Positions 7,029 through 13,203 of a stretch of DNA of 13,224 nucleotides are shown here, piece after piece (position 1 is the stretch's first letter; each line of letters starts with the position of its first letter). The DNA comes from Actinomycetota bacterium. GTDB lineage: Bacteria; Actinomycetota; Aquicultoria; Aquicultorales; Aquicultoraceae. The stretch covers positions 1-13,224 of the forward strand of contig JASEIR010000050.1 of the NCBI GenBank assembly GCA_030017355.1. The letters are read 5' to 3'. The position numbers and the translations under genes are program-made. The notes below the pieces were generated by a model. It was not told where the DNA came from. It was given only the letters and a program-made list of their open reading frames with translations, and did no database searches.

Positions 7029-7057
7029 ATTATAGTAGATCAAACAGTTACTGTCTA
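7029..7057 (-). promoter_or_regulatory. Sigma-A-type promoter for the metal-importer operon
   Basis: On the minus strand, TAGACA (7052-7057, five of six consensus bases) is separated by 17 nt from a perfect TATAAT (7029-7034). It begins 4 nt after the cooT stop codon. Transcription would start near 7022 and give a leader of about 115 nt before the small 78-residue protein. An inverted repeat ACAGT-T-ACTGT (7044-7054) overlaps the -35 box and spacer and could be an operator. Confidence 0.75.
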
Positions 7058-7060
7058 TAG

Positions 7061-7252
7061 CTAATCTCTTGGTGAAAGAACTATCATGTGCTCAAGAAGT
7101 TTTAATTCCTTAAACTCAGCTTTAATTTGCTTCTGCTCACCAAAAAGATCGACAAGCAGAAGCTTGTCGCCTGCTGGCGTTATTGATATCACGTCTTTCA
7201 TCAAGATTTCCTGCTTGCCATCTTTTTCAATAAACACGTTGGTTTCACACAC
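7061..7252 (-). CDS. cooT: CooT-family nickel-binding protein
   Basis: This 63-residue protein starts M-C-E-T-N-V-F and continues with a short beta-rich sequence (D-V-I-S-I-T-P-A-G-D-K-L-L-L-V-D-L-F-G-E) that matches the CooT family. CooT of Rhodospirillum rubrum binds nickel through Cys2 and is associated with carbon monoxide dehydrogenase maturation. The start is a GTG at 7250-7252, supported by GGAGGT at 8-nt spacing, which places the conserved Cys directly after the initiator. The gene overlaps the end of the DUF3842 gene by 8 nt, implying coupled translation. The nickel importer genes lie directly downstream. No CODH gene is in this window, so the client enzyme is unknown. Confidence 0.85.
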   Translation of the reverse strand: MCETNVFIEKDGKQEILMKDVISITPAGDKLLLVDLFGEQKQIKAEFKELKLLEHMIVLSPRD

Positions 7253-7694
7253 TTTTCTCTACCTCCGCAATGCGGTTAATTTTACTTTCATCCAATGTCT
7301 CTCTTACCAGCTTAATAGCTTCGTCCATTAAATGAGGCAATGGAAGATTGTTTGTTCCAACTAGACCGAGATTCTTACCTAGCGGCAACAGTATCTTTTT
7401 TGCTTTTGAGAGTGAGAGGTAATCTGCCATAGCTGGTGTGAGCTCTCCCATAAAAGAATTGGGGATCATGACTGAAATAGGACCGATTATAATATCCGCC
7501 TCTTGAACGTTTACCCTGAAAGCATTCTCTCCGCTAGCTGCTCGGTTTGCACCTGCTTTCAACATGTTACCGGCGGCTATAGAGTTTGTTCCAAGCGCAA
7601 TTATTTCAATTTTCTCCGCCAGGCTTTCTCTTAATCGGGATATCACCTGCTGGCCGATATTCCCGCCTGCCCCATCAACAACAAGAATAGTCAT
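7245..7694 (-). CDS. DUF3842 family protein (Rossmann-like, unknown function)
   Basis: A 149-residue protein beginning with a dinucleotide-binding-like motif V-V-D-G-A-G-G-N-I-G (residues 5-14), followed by I-I-A-L-G-T-N-S-I-A, M-L-K-A-G-A-N, A-D-I-I-I-G-P-I-S and K-K-I-L-L-P-L. These are features of the DUF3842 family found in anaerobic bacteria. The function is not known to me. It starts 4 nt after trxA with ATG and overlaps cooT by 8 nt at its 3' end. The fixed coupling with cooT suggests a role in the same process, possibly nickel handling or redox-linked metalloenzyme maturation (inference). It has no membrane span and is probably cytosolic. Confidence 0.85.
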   Translation of the reverse strand: MTILVVDGAGGNIGQQVISRLRESLAEKIEIIALGTNSIAAGNMLKAGANRAASGENAFRVNVQEADIIIGPISVMIPNSFMGELTPAMADYLSLSKAKKILLPLGKNLGLVGTNNLPLPHLMDEAIKLVRETLDESKINRIAEVEKSV

Positions 7695-7698
7695 GTCT

Positions 7699-8028
7699 TT
7701 ACTCGAGCCACTCCGATAGCTCTACGATAAATCTCTCCTTTGGCATAGAACCCATAAATCTCTTTTTTGCTTCGCCGTTTACAAATACAATAAAGGTTGG
7801 AATGCCTCTAATATTATATTGCCCTGCCAGGCGTTGGTTGTTATCGACATTTATTTTGGCGAATTTTAGCTTATCAGAATACTGCCTTGCAAGGTCCTCG
7901 ACAACTGGGGCAACTACCACACACGGTCCACACCACGGAGCCCAAAAATCAACTAAAACTGGCTTCTCCGAGCGCGATACCTCAACCTCGAATGATTCTT
8001 CGTTTACCTCAACAATGTTTTCACCCAT
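7699..8028 (-). CDS. trxA: Thioredoxin
   Basis: A classical 109-residue thioredoxin, the cytosolic dithiol reductant recycled by thioredoxin reductase. The active site W-C-G-P-C is at residues 32-36 inside F-W-A-P-W-C-G-P-C, the buried Asp is D27, and the cis-proline loop reads R-G-I-P-T-F (Pro77). The ATG is preceded by AAAGGAG at good spacing. It lies 13 nt downstream of trxB, its reductase, and 4 nt upstream of the DUF3842 gene, so it is co-transcribed with both. Nothing unusual in the protein itself. Confidence 0.97.
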   Translation of the reverse strand: MGENIVEVNEESFEVEVSRSEKPVLVDFWAPWCGPCVVVAPVVEDLARQYSDKLKFAKINVDNNQRLAGQYNIRGIPTFIVFVNGEAKKRFMGSMPKERFIVELSEWLE

Positions 8029-8041
8029 AAACTCTCCTTTG

Positions 8042-8965
8042 CTAGTGCTGAGACTCTATATATTTTTCGGCAGATACTGCAGCAAGTGCCCCTTCCCCAG
8101 CTGCAGTCACCACTTGCTTTAAGCTATTATTTCGGACATCACCTGCCGCAAATACTCCAGGGACCGATGTCATAAGCAGGTCATCAGTTATGACATAGCC
8201 CCGCTCATCAAGCTTTATTTTGCCACTAAATAGCTCGGTATTGGGAAGATTGCCTATGAAGACAAAGATACCATCTACATCAACCTCTTTTTCCTCACCA
8301 GTTTTAACGTTTTTTACTGTGGCTTTTGAGACAGCGGCCTCACCAGACACGGCTGTAATAACTGAATCAAGCAGAAAATCGATCTTCTCATTTTTAAAAG
8401 CTCTCTCTTGAATAATTTTTTCTGCGCGCAACTGGTCTCTGCGGTGAACTATTGTCACCTTGCTTGCAAATCTTGTTAGATAAATTGCTTCTTCCACGGC
8501 TGAGTTTCCACCGCCAACAACAATTACCCTCTTTTCTCTAAAGAAAGGACCATCACATGTTGCACAATAGGATATTCCGCGGCCAGTTAATTCGCTAGCG
8601 CCTTTTGCATCTAGTTTGCTTGGGCGAACTCCAGTTGCAATTATTATAGCTTTCGCAACATACTCGCCCTCTGTAGTGATGACCTTCTTTAATTGCTTGC
8701 TAAAATCAACTTCAGTAACTTCAGCAAAGCCTATCTCAAGACCAAACCTTTCTGCTTGCCTACGCATTTTGTCAGTAAGCTCGAATCCGGAAATCCCCTC
8801 CGGAAATCCCGGGTAGTTCTCGATATGATCTGTAATTGAAGCTTGGCCACCAACCATTTGTTTTTCAAAAAGCTTTACCTTAAGCATTGAGCGAGCAGCA
8901 TAAAGGCCAGCTGATAGACCGGCTGGGCCGCCTCCGATAATCAAGATATCATACTCCTTTGTCAA
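8042..8965 (-). CDS. trxB: Thioredoxin-disulfide reductase
   Basis: An FAD enzyme of the low-molecular-weight type that passes electrons from NADPH to thioredoxin. Seen in the 307 residues: the FAD-binding G-G-G-P-A-G (11-16), the redox-active C-A-T-C (Cys134, Cys137), the second nucleotide-binding motif G-G-G-N-S-A (151-156), H-R-R-D-Q (174-178), which fits NADPH preference, and the C-terminal F-A-A-G-D-V (272-277). The start is a TTG at 8963-8965. The best ribosome binding site is AAGGAAGG about 9 nt upstream, and no in-frame ATG exists before the FAD motif. It follows the PIN-TPR gene by 18 nt and precedes trxA. Confidence 0.96.
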   Translation of the reverse strand: MTKEYDILIIGGGPAGLSAGLYAARSMLKVKLFEKQMVGGQASITDHIENYPGFPEGISGFELTDKMRRQAERFGLEIGFAEVTEVDFSKQLKKVITTEGEYVAKAIIIATGVRPSKLDAKGASELTGRGISYCATCDGPFFREKRVIVVGGGNSAVEEAIYLTRFASKVTIVHRRDQLRAEKIIQERAFKNEKIDFLLDSVITAVSGEAAVSKATVKNVKTGEEKEVDVDGIFVFIGNLPNTELFSGKIKLDERGYVITDDLLMTSVPGVFAAGDVRNNSLKQVVTAAGEGALAAVSAEKYIESQH

Positions 8966-8983
8966 TACCTCTAACCTTCCTTT

Positions 8984-10108
8984 CTAGCGAGCTTTCATTT
9001 CTTGATCGATTTGCTGTATAAATGAGTCCGCACGCATTGCAAAGCCACTTCCTTGAGGAGCTTTCTCGATACATTTGATAAAGTATTCTCTTGCTTTTGG
9101 TAGATTGCGAAGACCATTATAATATATCATCCCTAAATTATAATACGCCTGGTAAAAGTTAGGATTTTTTCTTATAACGCTTTCAAGCTCCGAAATGGCC
9201 TCTGAATACATATTCAGATTGAAATATTCTACAGCCATATCAGTTCTTACGCTAAGATTATTTGGATCAATCTCAAGAGCCCTTTTATAATACTCAATGG
9301 CTTTGCGGTGGTTATCCGGATCCTCGCTCATCCTGCCCATATCAAAATAAACGTTTCCAAGACCAATAAGAGCTTGAAGGTCCTTCGGATTTCTTTTCAG
9401 CATTGACTCATAAGTGTCTTTCTGAGCGTTGAGGACTTTTATCTGGTTTTGATAGTTTTGTACCTCTTTAATTAGCTCAGGTGGCCCTTCAATCGTACCC
9501 TGTGTAGTCTGCTGTAGGCCGAAATATCTAGCGATTTGAGGTAGAAATACCAAGATGACAATGATTGCAATTACTGCAACGGCAGTTGAAAACGATTGTT
9601 TATGGGATTTTATTACGAAAAAGGCCCGCTTGATTCCACCATAGGCAAATTCTTCACCTGGGTGCTCAACTTTGATCCCTATGGTTTGTGCTTTTAAAAG
9701 CATATTTAGATCGTTGGTTACTATAGTAACTGAGCGGTCTCCGCCATCGCGCTTTATCTGGTAAGCAATGGAGATGATCTTGTCGTCAGAATTCTTGCTC
9801 GTAAATTGCTCAGGCATACCCTTTGAAGCATCAAAGCTGACAACGCGAAGAAACGAATTTTTTCCAAACCGAATTCCCTCGGTTAAATTGCCATTCGACG
9901 AAAGATCAAATAAAATTCTGGATATCTCACGGCTGCGGTAGCGAAGTTCTCGGTCGAGGCGGGCAGTCTTCACCTTGTCCAATTCACCAAGTACAATATC
10001 AGGTATCACAACATCTGCATTTGGGAATGCGTAAATAGCTCTAGGGTTGTAGAGCAACACGTTGGTATCTAGGACATAAATTGGTCGCTTTTTACTTATC
10101 TTTGACAT
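8984..10108 (-). CDS. PIN-domain / transmembrane / TPR fusion protein
   Basis: A 374-residue protein with an unusual order of parts. Residues 9-150 form a PIN domain of the PhoH-associated type: Y-V-L-D-T-N-V-L-L (Asp14), G-E-L-D (Glu42), S-D-D-K-I (108-109) and V-T-N-D (Asp133) supply the expected acidic metal-binding residues, so nuclease activity on RNA is plausible. A single hydrophobic span lies at about 172-194, preceded by a basic stretch, which suggests the PIN domain is cytosolic. A coiled-coil-like segment (about 209-238) is followed by about three TPR motifs (243-352), e.g. A-I-E-Y-Y-K-R-A-L-E-I-D-P-N. The charge bias would put the TPRs outside the membrane. No Shine-Dalgarno precedes the ATG, but a TATAAT box lies 6 nt upstream, so the mRNA may be leaderless. 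It heads the trxB-trxA-DUF3842-cooT run. The function is unknown. Confidence 0.88.
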   Translation of the reverse strand: MSKISKKRPIYVLDTNVLLYNPRAIYAFPNADVVIPDIVLGELDKVKTARLDRELRYRSREISRILFDLSSNGNLTEGIRFGKNSFLRVVSFDASKGMPEQFTSKNSDDKIISIAYQIKRDGGDRSVTIVTNDLNMLLKAQTIGIKVEHPGEEFAYGGIKRAFFVIKSHKQSFSTAVAVIAIIVILVFLPQIARYFGLQQTTQGTIEGPPELIKEVQNYQNQIKVLNAQKDTYESMLKRNPKDLQALIGLGNVYFDMGRMSEDPDNHRKAIEYYKRALEIDPNNLSVRTDMAVEYFNLNMYSEAISELESVIRKNPNFYQAYYNLGMIYYNGLRNLPKAREYFIKCIEKAPQGSGFAMRADSFIQQIDQEMKAR

Positions 10109-10124
10109 AGTTTAATTATAAACT
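10109..10124 (-). promoter_or_regulatory. Promoter -10 box inside an inverted repeat, PIN-TPR gene
   Basis: On the minus strand a perfect TATAAT (10115-10120) ends 6 nt before the ATG, so transcription would start at or next to the start codon. No good -35 hexamer is seen at 15-19 nt spacing. The box lies inside a perfect inverted repeat AGTTTA-N4-TAAACT (10109-10124), a candidate operator. Confidence 0.45.
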
Positions 10125-10146
10125 GTTCGACGATTGACTTGTAGTG

Positions 10147-10160
10147 ATTCAATATTGAAT
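10147..10160. repeat. 14-bp perfect palindrome in the divergent intergenic region
   Basis: ATTCAATATTGAAT is a perfect palindrome lying between the divergently transcribed PIN-TPR and lon genes. Its size and position suit a dimeric regulator, but no known operator consensus is recognised. Confidence 0.4.
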
Positions 10161-10197
10161 TAAGAAAGATTTGTTAGTGCCCGATAATTTAAGTGTC

Positions 10198-10226
10198 TTG
10201 AACTATCGATTTTAAGACGATATGTA
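10198..10226 (+). promoter_or_regulatory. Possible lon promoter
   Basis: TTGAAC (10198-10203) is followed after 17 nt by TATGTA (10221-10226). The -35 is reasonable and the -10 is weak. It would give an 80-90 nt leader containing the ATGCT repeat hairpin. No CIRCE element or clear HspR-type site is seen here. Confidence 0.3.
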
Positions 10227-10231
10227 AGAAT

Positions 10232-10260
10232 ATAGCATCTTTATGCTATGCTATGCTATG
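10232..10260 (+). repeat. 5-bp tandem repeat (ATGCT) with hairpin in the lon leader
   Basis: ATGCT occurs three times in tandem followed by ATG (10243-10260). Just upstream, ATAGCAT (10232-10238) can pair with ATGCTAT in three alternative registers, the nearest leaving a CTTT loop. The structure lies in the probable lon 5' untranslated region. Copy number could change by slippage; any effect on expression is inference. Confidence 0.6.
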
Positions 10261-10290
10261 TAGTATCAAAAAATTTCGCCAATAGATATG

Positions 10291-10314
10291 GAAGGAGATA
10301 TAGAAGGAGATATA
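10291..10314 (+). promoter_or_regulatory. Duplicated Shine-Dalgarno unit of lon
   Basis: The 12-mer GAAGGAGATATA occurs twice back to back and ends one base before the lon ATG at 10316. The second copy gives AGGAGA with ideal spacing. The first lies 12 nt farther up and could act as a standby site. This confirms the lon start. Confidence 0.85.
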
Positions 10315-10315
10315 G

Positions 10316-12688
10316 ATGCGCGAACCCAGCAAAGATGAAATAATAATACCTGAAGAAATGGCTCTTATTCCCCTAAGGGATATGATTATTTTCCCCAATC
10401 TTGTAGTGCCGCTTTTTGTTGGGAGAGAACGGTCAATAGCAGCTCTTGAAGCCGCTATGAAGGAAGAGCATATTGTTGCACTGGTTACTCAAAAGATGGC
10501 AGAAGTGCAAGACCCAGAGCCAGAAGATCTCTACCGGCTCGGGACATCTGCCATAATTATGCAAGAGCTAAAGATCCCAGATGGTACTGCTAAAGCTCTT
10601 GTTGAGGGCTTATCAAGAATTGAGATTGTCGAATTTGTGCAGACAGAGCCCTACTTCCGAGTAAAAATAAAAGTTGTGCCAGAGGATGAGCAAACAGATA
10701 TTGAGACAGAAGCTCTCATGCGCAACCTAGTTATGCAGTTTGAGCGAGCAGCTACCCTAGGAAAACCAATTCCACAGGAGGTTCTCCTGGCAACAGCGAA
10801 TATCGAGGAGCCTGGCAGACTAGCAGACTTTATTGCATTTCATCTTAACCTTAAGATTGATGAGAAGCAGCAGATAATTGAAGCAGTAAATGCACGCGAT
10901 AGGCTTGAGAAAGTAAGCGTATTTCTCAATCGCGAGCTTGAAATACTTGAAATTGGGAGTAAAATTCAATCGCGCGTTAGAGATCAGCTCACTAAAACTC
11001 AGAAAGAATATTTCTTAAGAGAGCAGCTTAAGGCAATCCAGCAAGAGCTTGGTATCCATGATGAGCAGGCTGCTGAGATGGATGAACTTAAGGCTAAAAT
11101 AAAGGCAGCTAAAATGCCTAAGGAGGTAAATGAGAAAGCTCTAAAAGAGCTTGATAGGCTTGCAAAAATGCCACCGTCTGCTGCTGAGGCATCAGTAATT
11201 AGAACATATCTTGATTGGTTGATAGGCCTGCCATGGCAGAAGAAGAGCAGGCAGAAGTTCGATATAAAAGCGGCAGAGCAAATTTTAGACGAAGACCACT
11301 ACGGTCTTGAGCAGGTTAAGAAAAGGGTGCTTGAGTATCTTGCAGTTCACCAGCTAACAAAGAAGATAAGGGGGCCAATCCTTTGCTTTGTTGGCCCTCC
11401 AGGGACTGGAAAAACCTCGATTGGGAAATCAATTGCTCGTGCCCTTGGCCGTAAATTTATAAGGATTTCGCTTGGTGGTGTTCATGACGAAGCCGAAATC
11501 CGGGGACATAGGCGCACCTATGTGGGTGCTATGCCAGGGCGAATTATCCAGGCAATAAATCAAGCTGGCACAAAGAATCCTGTTTTTATGCTTGATGAAA
11601 TTGATAAGGTTGGCACCGATTTCAGAGGCGACCCAACAGCTGCGCTTCTTGAAGTGCTTGACCCGGAGCAAAACTTTGCATTTAGCGACCATTACCTTGA
11701 GGTGCCTTTCGACCTCTCGGATGTAGTCTTTATTACGACGGCAAATTTGCTTGAGACAATTCCACCGGCTTTAAGAGATCGCATGGAGGTTATACCTTAC
11801 TCGGGCTATACCGAGGAAGAAAAAGTGCAGATTGCAGTCAAGTACCTTATTCCAAAGCAAGTTAAAGCTCATGGTTTGACTAATAAGCACATGCTTATTG
11901 ATGAAAAGGCGCTTCGCAAAATCATCCGCGAATATACAAGAGAGGCTGGAGTGCGCGATTTGGAGCGAAAGATAGCAAGCATTTGCAGACAGGTTGCGCG
12001 AAAGGTTGTTGAGGGGGAAAAGAAGCGTCTTAAAATAACCGAGAAAAATATCCATGATTGGCTTGGCCCAAGCAAGTTTAGATATGGCCTTGCAGAAGAA
12101 GCTGATGAGGTAGGTGTGGCAACTGGGCTTGCCTGGACAGAGACAGGTGGCGATGTTTTATCTGTTGAGACAACAGTGCTTCCAGGCAAGGGAAACCTTT
12201 TGCTAACTGGGTCTCTTGGTGAGGTTATGCGTGAATCTGCCCAAGCTGCCGTAAGCTATGTACGCTCACGTGCTACCATTTTTGGTATCGATGAGGAGTT
12301 CCACAGCAAATCAGATATCCATATTCATGTGCCAAGCGGAGCAATTCCCAAAGATGGACCTTCCGCTGGCATAACGATGGCAACAGCGCTTGCCTCAACA
12401 CTTACCAAGAGGCCAGTTAAGCGCGAAGTAGCAATGACTGGTGAGATTACCCTAAGAGGCCGTGTCCTTCCTATCGGCGGAGTCAAGGAGAAGGTTCTAG
12501 CAGCCCACCGGGCTGGTATAAAGGCTGTTATCTTGCCTGAGGAAAATAAAAAAGACTTGGAAGTTGTTCCAAAGGAAGTAAAAGAGGAACTTAAATTCTT
12601 CTTTGTAAATCATATGGACCAGGTCATTGATTTGGCCTTAAAGCCAGCTGCAAAAATAAGAAGAAAAGTGCCGGCTCTTTCAGTATAG
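10316..12688 (+). CDS. lon: ATP-dependent protease La (Lon)
   Basis: Lon is the hexameric cytosolic AAA+ protease that degrades misfolded and some regulatory proteins. The 790-residue length is typical of LonA. The N-terminal substrate-recognition domain begins A-L-I-P-L-R-D-M-I-I-F-P, followed by a coiled-coil linker (Q-L-T-K-T-Q-K-E-Y-F-L-R-E-Q-L-K). The AAA+ module has Walker A G-P-P-G-T-G-K-T (360-367), G-H-R-R-T-Y-V-G-A-M-P-G and Walker B F-M-L-D-E-I-D-K. The C-terminal peptidase domain carries the catalytic Ser683 in P-K-D-G-P-S-A-G and the catalytic Lys in G-G-V-K-E-K (724-726). The start is set by a duplicated GGAG site. It is transcribed away from the PIN-TPR operon, and the DUF951 gene follows after 39 nt without an evident terminator. 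Confidence 0.98.
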   Translation: MREPSKDEIIIPEEMALIPLRDMIIFPNLVVPLFVGRERSIAALEAAMKEEHIVALVTQKMAEVQDPEPEDLYRLGTSAIIMQELKIPDGTAKALVEGLSRIEIVEFVQTEPYFRVKIKVVPEDEQTDIETEALMRNLVMQFERAATLGKPIPQEVLLATANIEEPGRLADFIAFHLNLKIDEKQQIIEAVNARDRLEKVSVFLNRELEILEIGSKIQSRVRDQLTKTQKEYFLREQLKAIQQELGIHDEQAAEMDELKAKIKAAKMPKEVNEKALKELDRLAKMPPSAAEASVIRTYLDWLIGLPWQKKSRQKFDIKAAEQILDEDHYGLEQVKKRVLEYLAVHQLTKKIRGPILCFVGPPGTGKTSIGKSIARALGRKFIRISLGGVHDEAEIRGHRRTYVGAMPGRIIQAINQAGTKNPVFMLDEIDKVGTDFRGDPTAALLEVLDPEQNFAFSDHYLEVPFDLSDVVFITTANLLETIPPALRDRMEVIPYSGYTEEEKVQIAVKYLIPKQVKAHGLTNKHMLIDEKALRKIIREYTREAGVRDLERKIASICRQVARKVVEGEKKRLKITEKNIHDWLGPSKFRYGLAEEADEVGVATGLAWTETGGDVLSVETTVLPGKGNLLLTGSLGEVMRESAQAAVSYVRSRATIFGIDEEFHSKSDIHIHVPSGAIPKDGPSAGITMATALASTLTKRPVKREVAMTGEITLRGRVLPIGGVKEKVLAAHRAGIKAVILPEENKKDLEVVPKEVKEELKFFFVNHMDQVIDLALKPAAKIRRKVPALSV

Positions 12689-12727
12689 CAGGTAGGCAGG
12701 CTATTCCGAAGCTAAATGTATTTTTGA

Positions 12728-12967
12728 TTGGTGATTGGTTTGGTAGATGTTGTTCCAATTGAACTTGGAGATGTTGTGAAGCTAAAAAAACCCCATCCCT
12801 GTGGAGCAAACGAATGGGAAGTAACAAAGCTAGGGATGGATATTGGCCTTAAGTGCTTGGGTTGCGGCCGCAAAGTGCGACTATTAAGATATGATTTTGA
12901 CCGCCGGTTCAGAGGTTTCTTAAAACGCTTTAATGATCAAGAAAATAATAAACAGAGCAAATCTTAA
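12728..12967 (+). CDS. DUF951 domain-containing protein
   Basis: A small protein (79 residues from the TTG at 12728) matching the DUF951 family: E-L-G-D-V-V-K-L-K-K-P-H-P-C-G, then W-E-V, and K-C-L-G-C-G-R with a basic C-terminal tail. Cys25, Cys43 and Cys46 with His23 could bind zinc. The family is widespread in Gram-positive and related bacteria, and its function is not established. No clear ribosome binding site is seen. The start is uncertain: TTG 12728, GTG 12731 and TTG 12740 are all in frame, and the last begins closest to the conserved core. It lies 39 nt after lon on the same strand, so it may be translated from the lon transcript. Confidence 0.85.
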   Translation: MVIGLVDVVPIELGDVVKLKKPHPCGANEWEVTKLGMDIGLKCLGCGRKVRLLRYDFDRRFRGFLKRFNDQENNKQSKS

Positions 12968-12996
12968 ATTTTGGCTTGAGCCCCTTTTATCAAGAA

Positions 12997-13203
12997 TTAA
13001 CGCTTTATTTCGTTAGTTATCCCTTTTACATACTTGTAATAGTCACAATCCATGCAGTTTGCAAGTTTTTGTGCAAAAGTTCCCTGTATTTTTCCACCGC
13101 ACATTGTGCCAGCTATTCGCCAGCATTCCTTTCCGTGGTTTGGATAAGCTGGACAATCGCCTGTTTTGTCTCTACCACACTTCTTAAACTCCCAACACTG
13201 CAT
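12997..13203 (-). CDS. Two-CW domain cysteine-rich small protein
   Basis: A 68-residue protein with seven cysteines: C3-W4, C9, C17, C27-W28, C35 and the C50-x-x-C53 pair, plus His23. The repeated C-W with spaced cysteines (M-Q-C-W-E-F-K-K-C-G-R and K-E-C-W-R) matches the two-CW type domain, also found attached to signalling proteins in anaerobes. Metal or iron-sulfur binding is likely but not shown. I place the start at the ATG 13201-13203, 8 nt after GGAG. An in-frame GTG at 13210-13212 overlaps that ribosome binding site and is unlikely. It is convergent with the DUF951 gene, with only 29 nt between the stop codons and no strong terminator there. Its promoter is outside the window. Confidence 0.8.
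   Translation of the reverse strand: MQCWEFKKCGRDKTGDCPAYPNHGKECWRIAGTMCGGKIQGTFAQKLANCMDCDYYKYVKGITNEIKR

Noticed and set aside
6907..7060. Cobalamin riboswitch upstream of the cbiM operon
   Set aside because: No B12-box-like sequence is seen, and the leader of about 115 nt is too short for the class; only the simple hairpin with a T-tract is present.
8984..10108. VapC-type toxin of a toxin-antitoxin pair
   Set aside because: The PIN domain is part of a long membrane/TPR protein and no small antitoxin gene lies next to it.
10161..10315. CIRCE or HspR (HAIR) heat-shock operator upstream of lon
   Set aside because: TTAGTGC and CTTGAAC fragments occur but without the paired inverted half-sites at the required spacing.
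10288..10338. A 16-codon open frame starting ATG at 10288 and overlapping the lon start
   Set aside because: It has no ribosome binding site of its own, and its first codons are simply the duplicated lon Shine-Dalgarno read as codons.
11429..12189. Minus-strand open frames inside lon
   Set aside because: Antisense shadows of a highly conserved coding region; no motifs or start signals.
12968..12996. Bidirectional terminator between the convergent DUF951 and two-CW genes
   Set aside because: Only a 5-bp CTTGA/TCAAG stem with a long loop is found, too weak to call.
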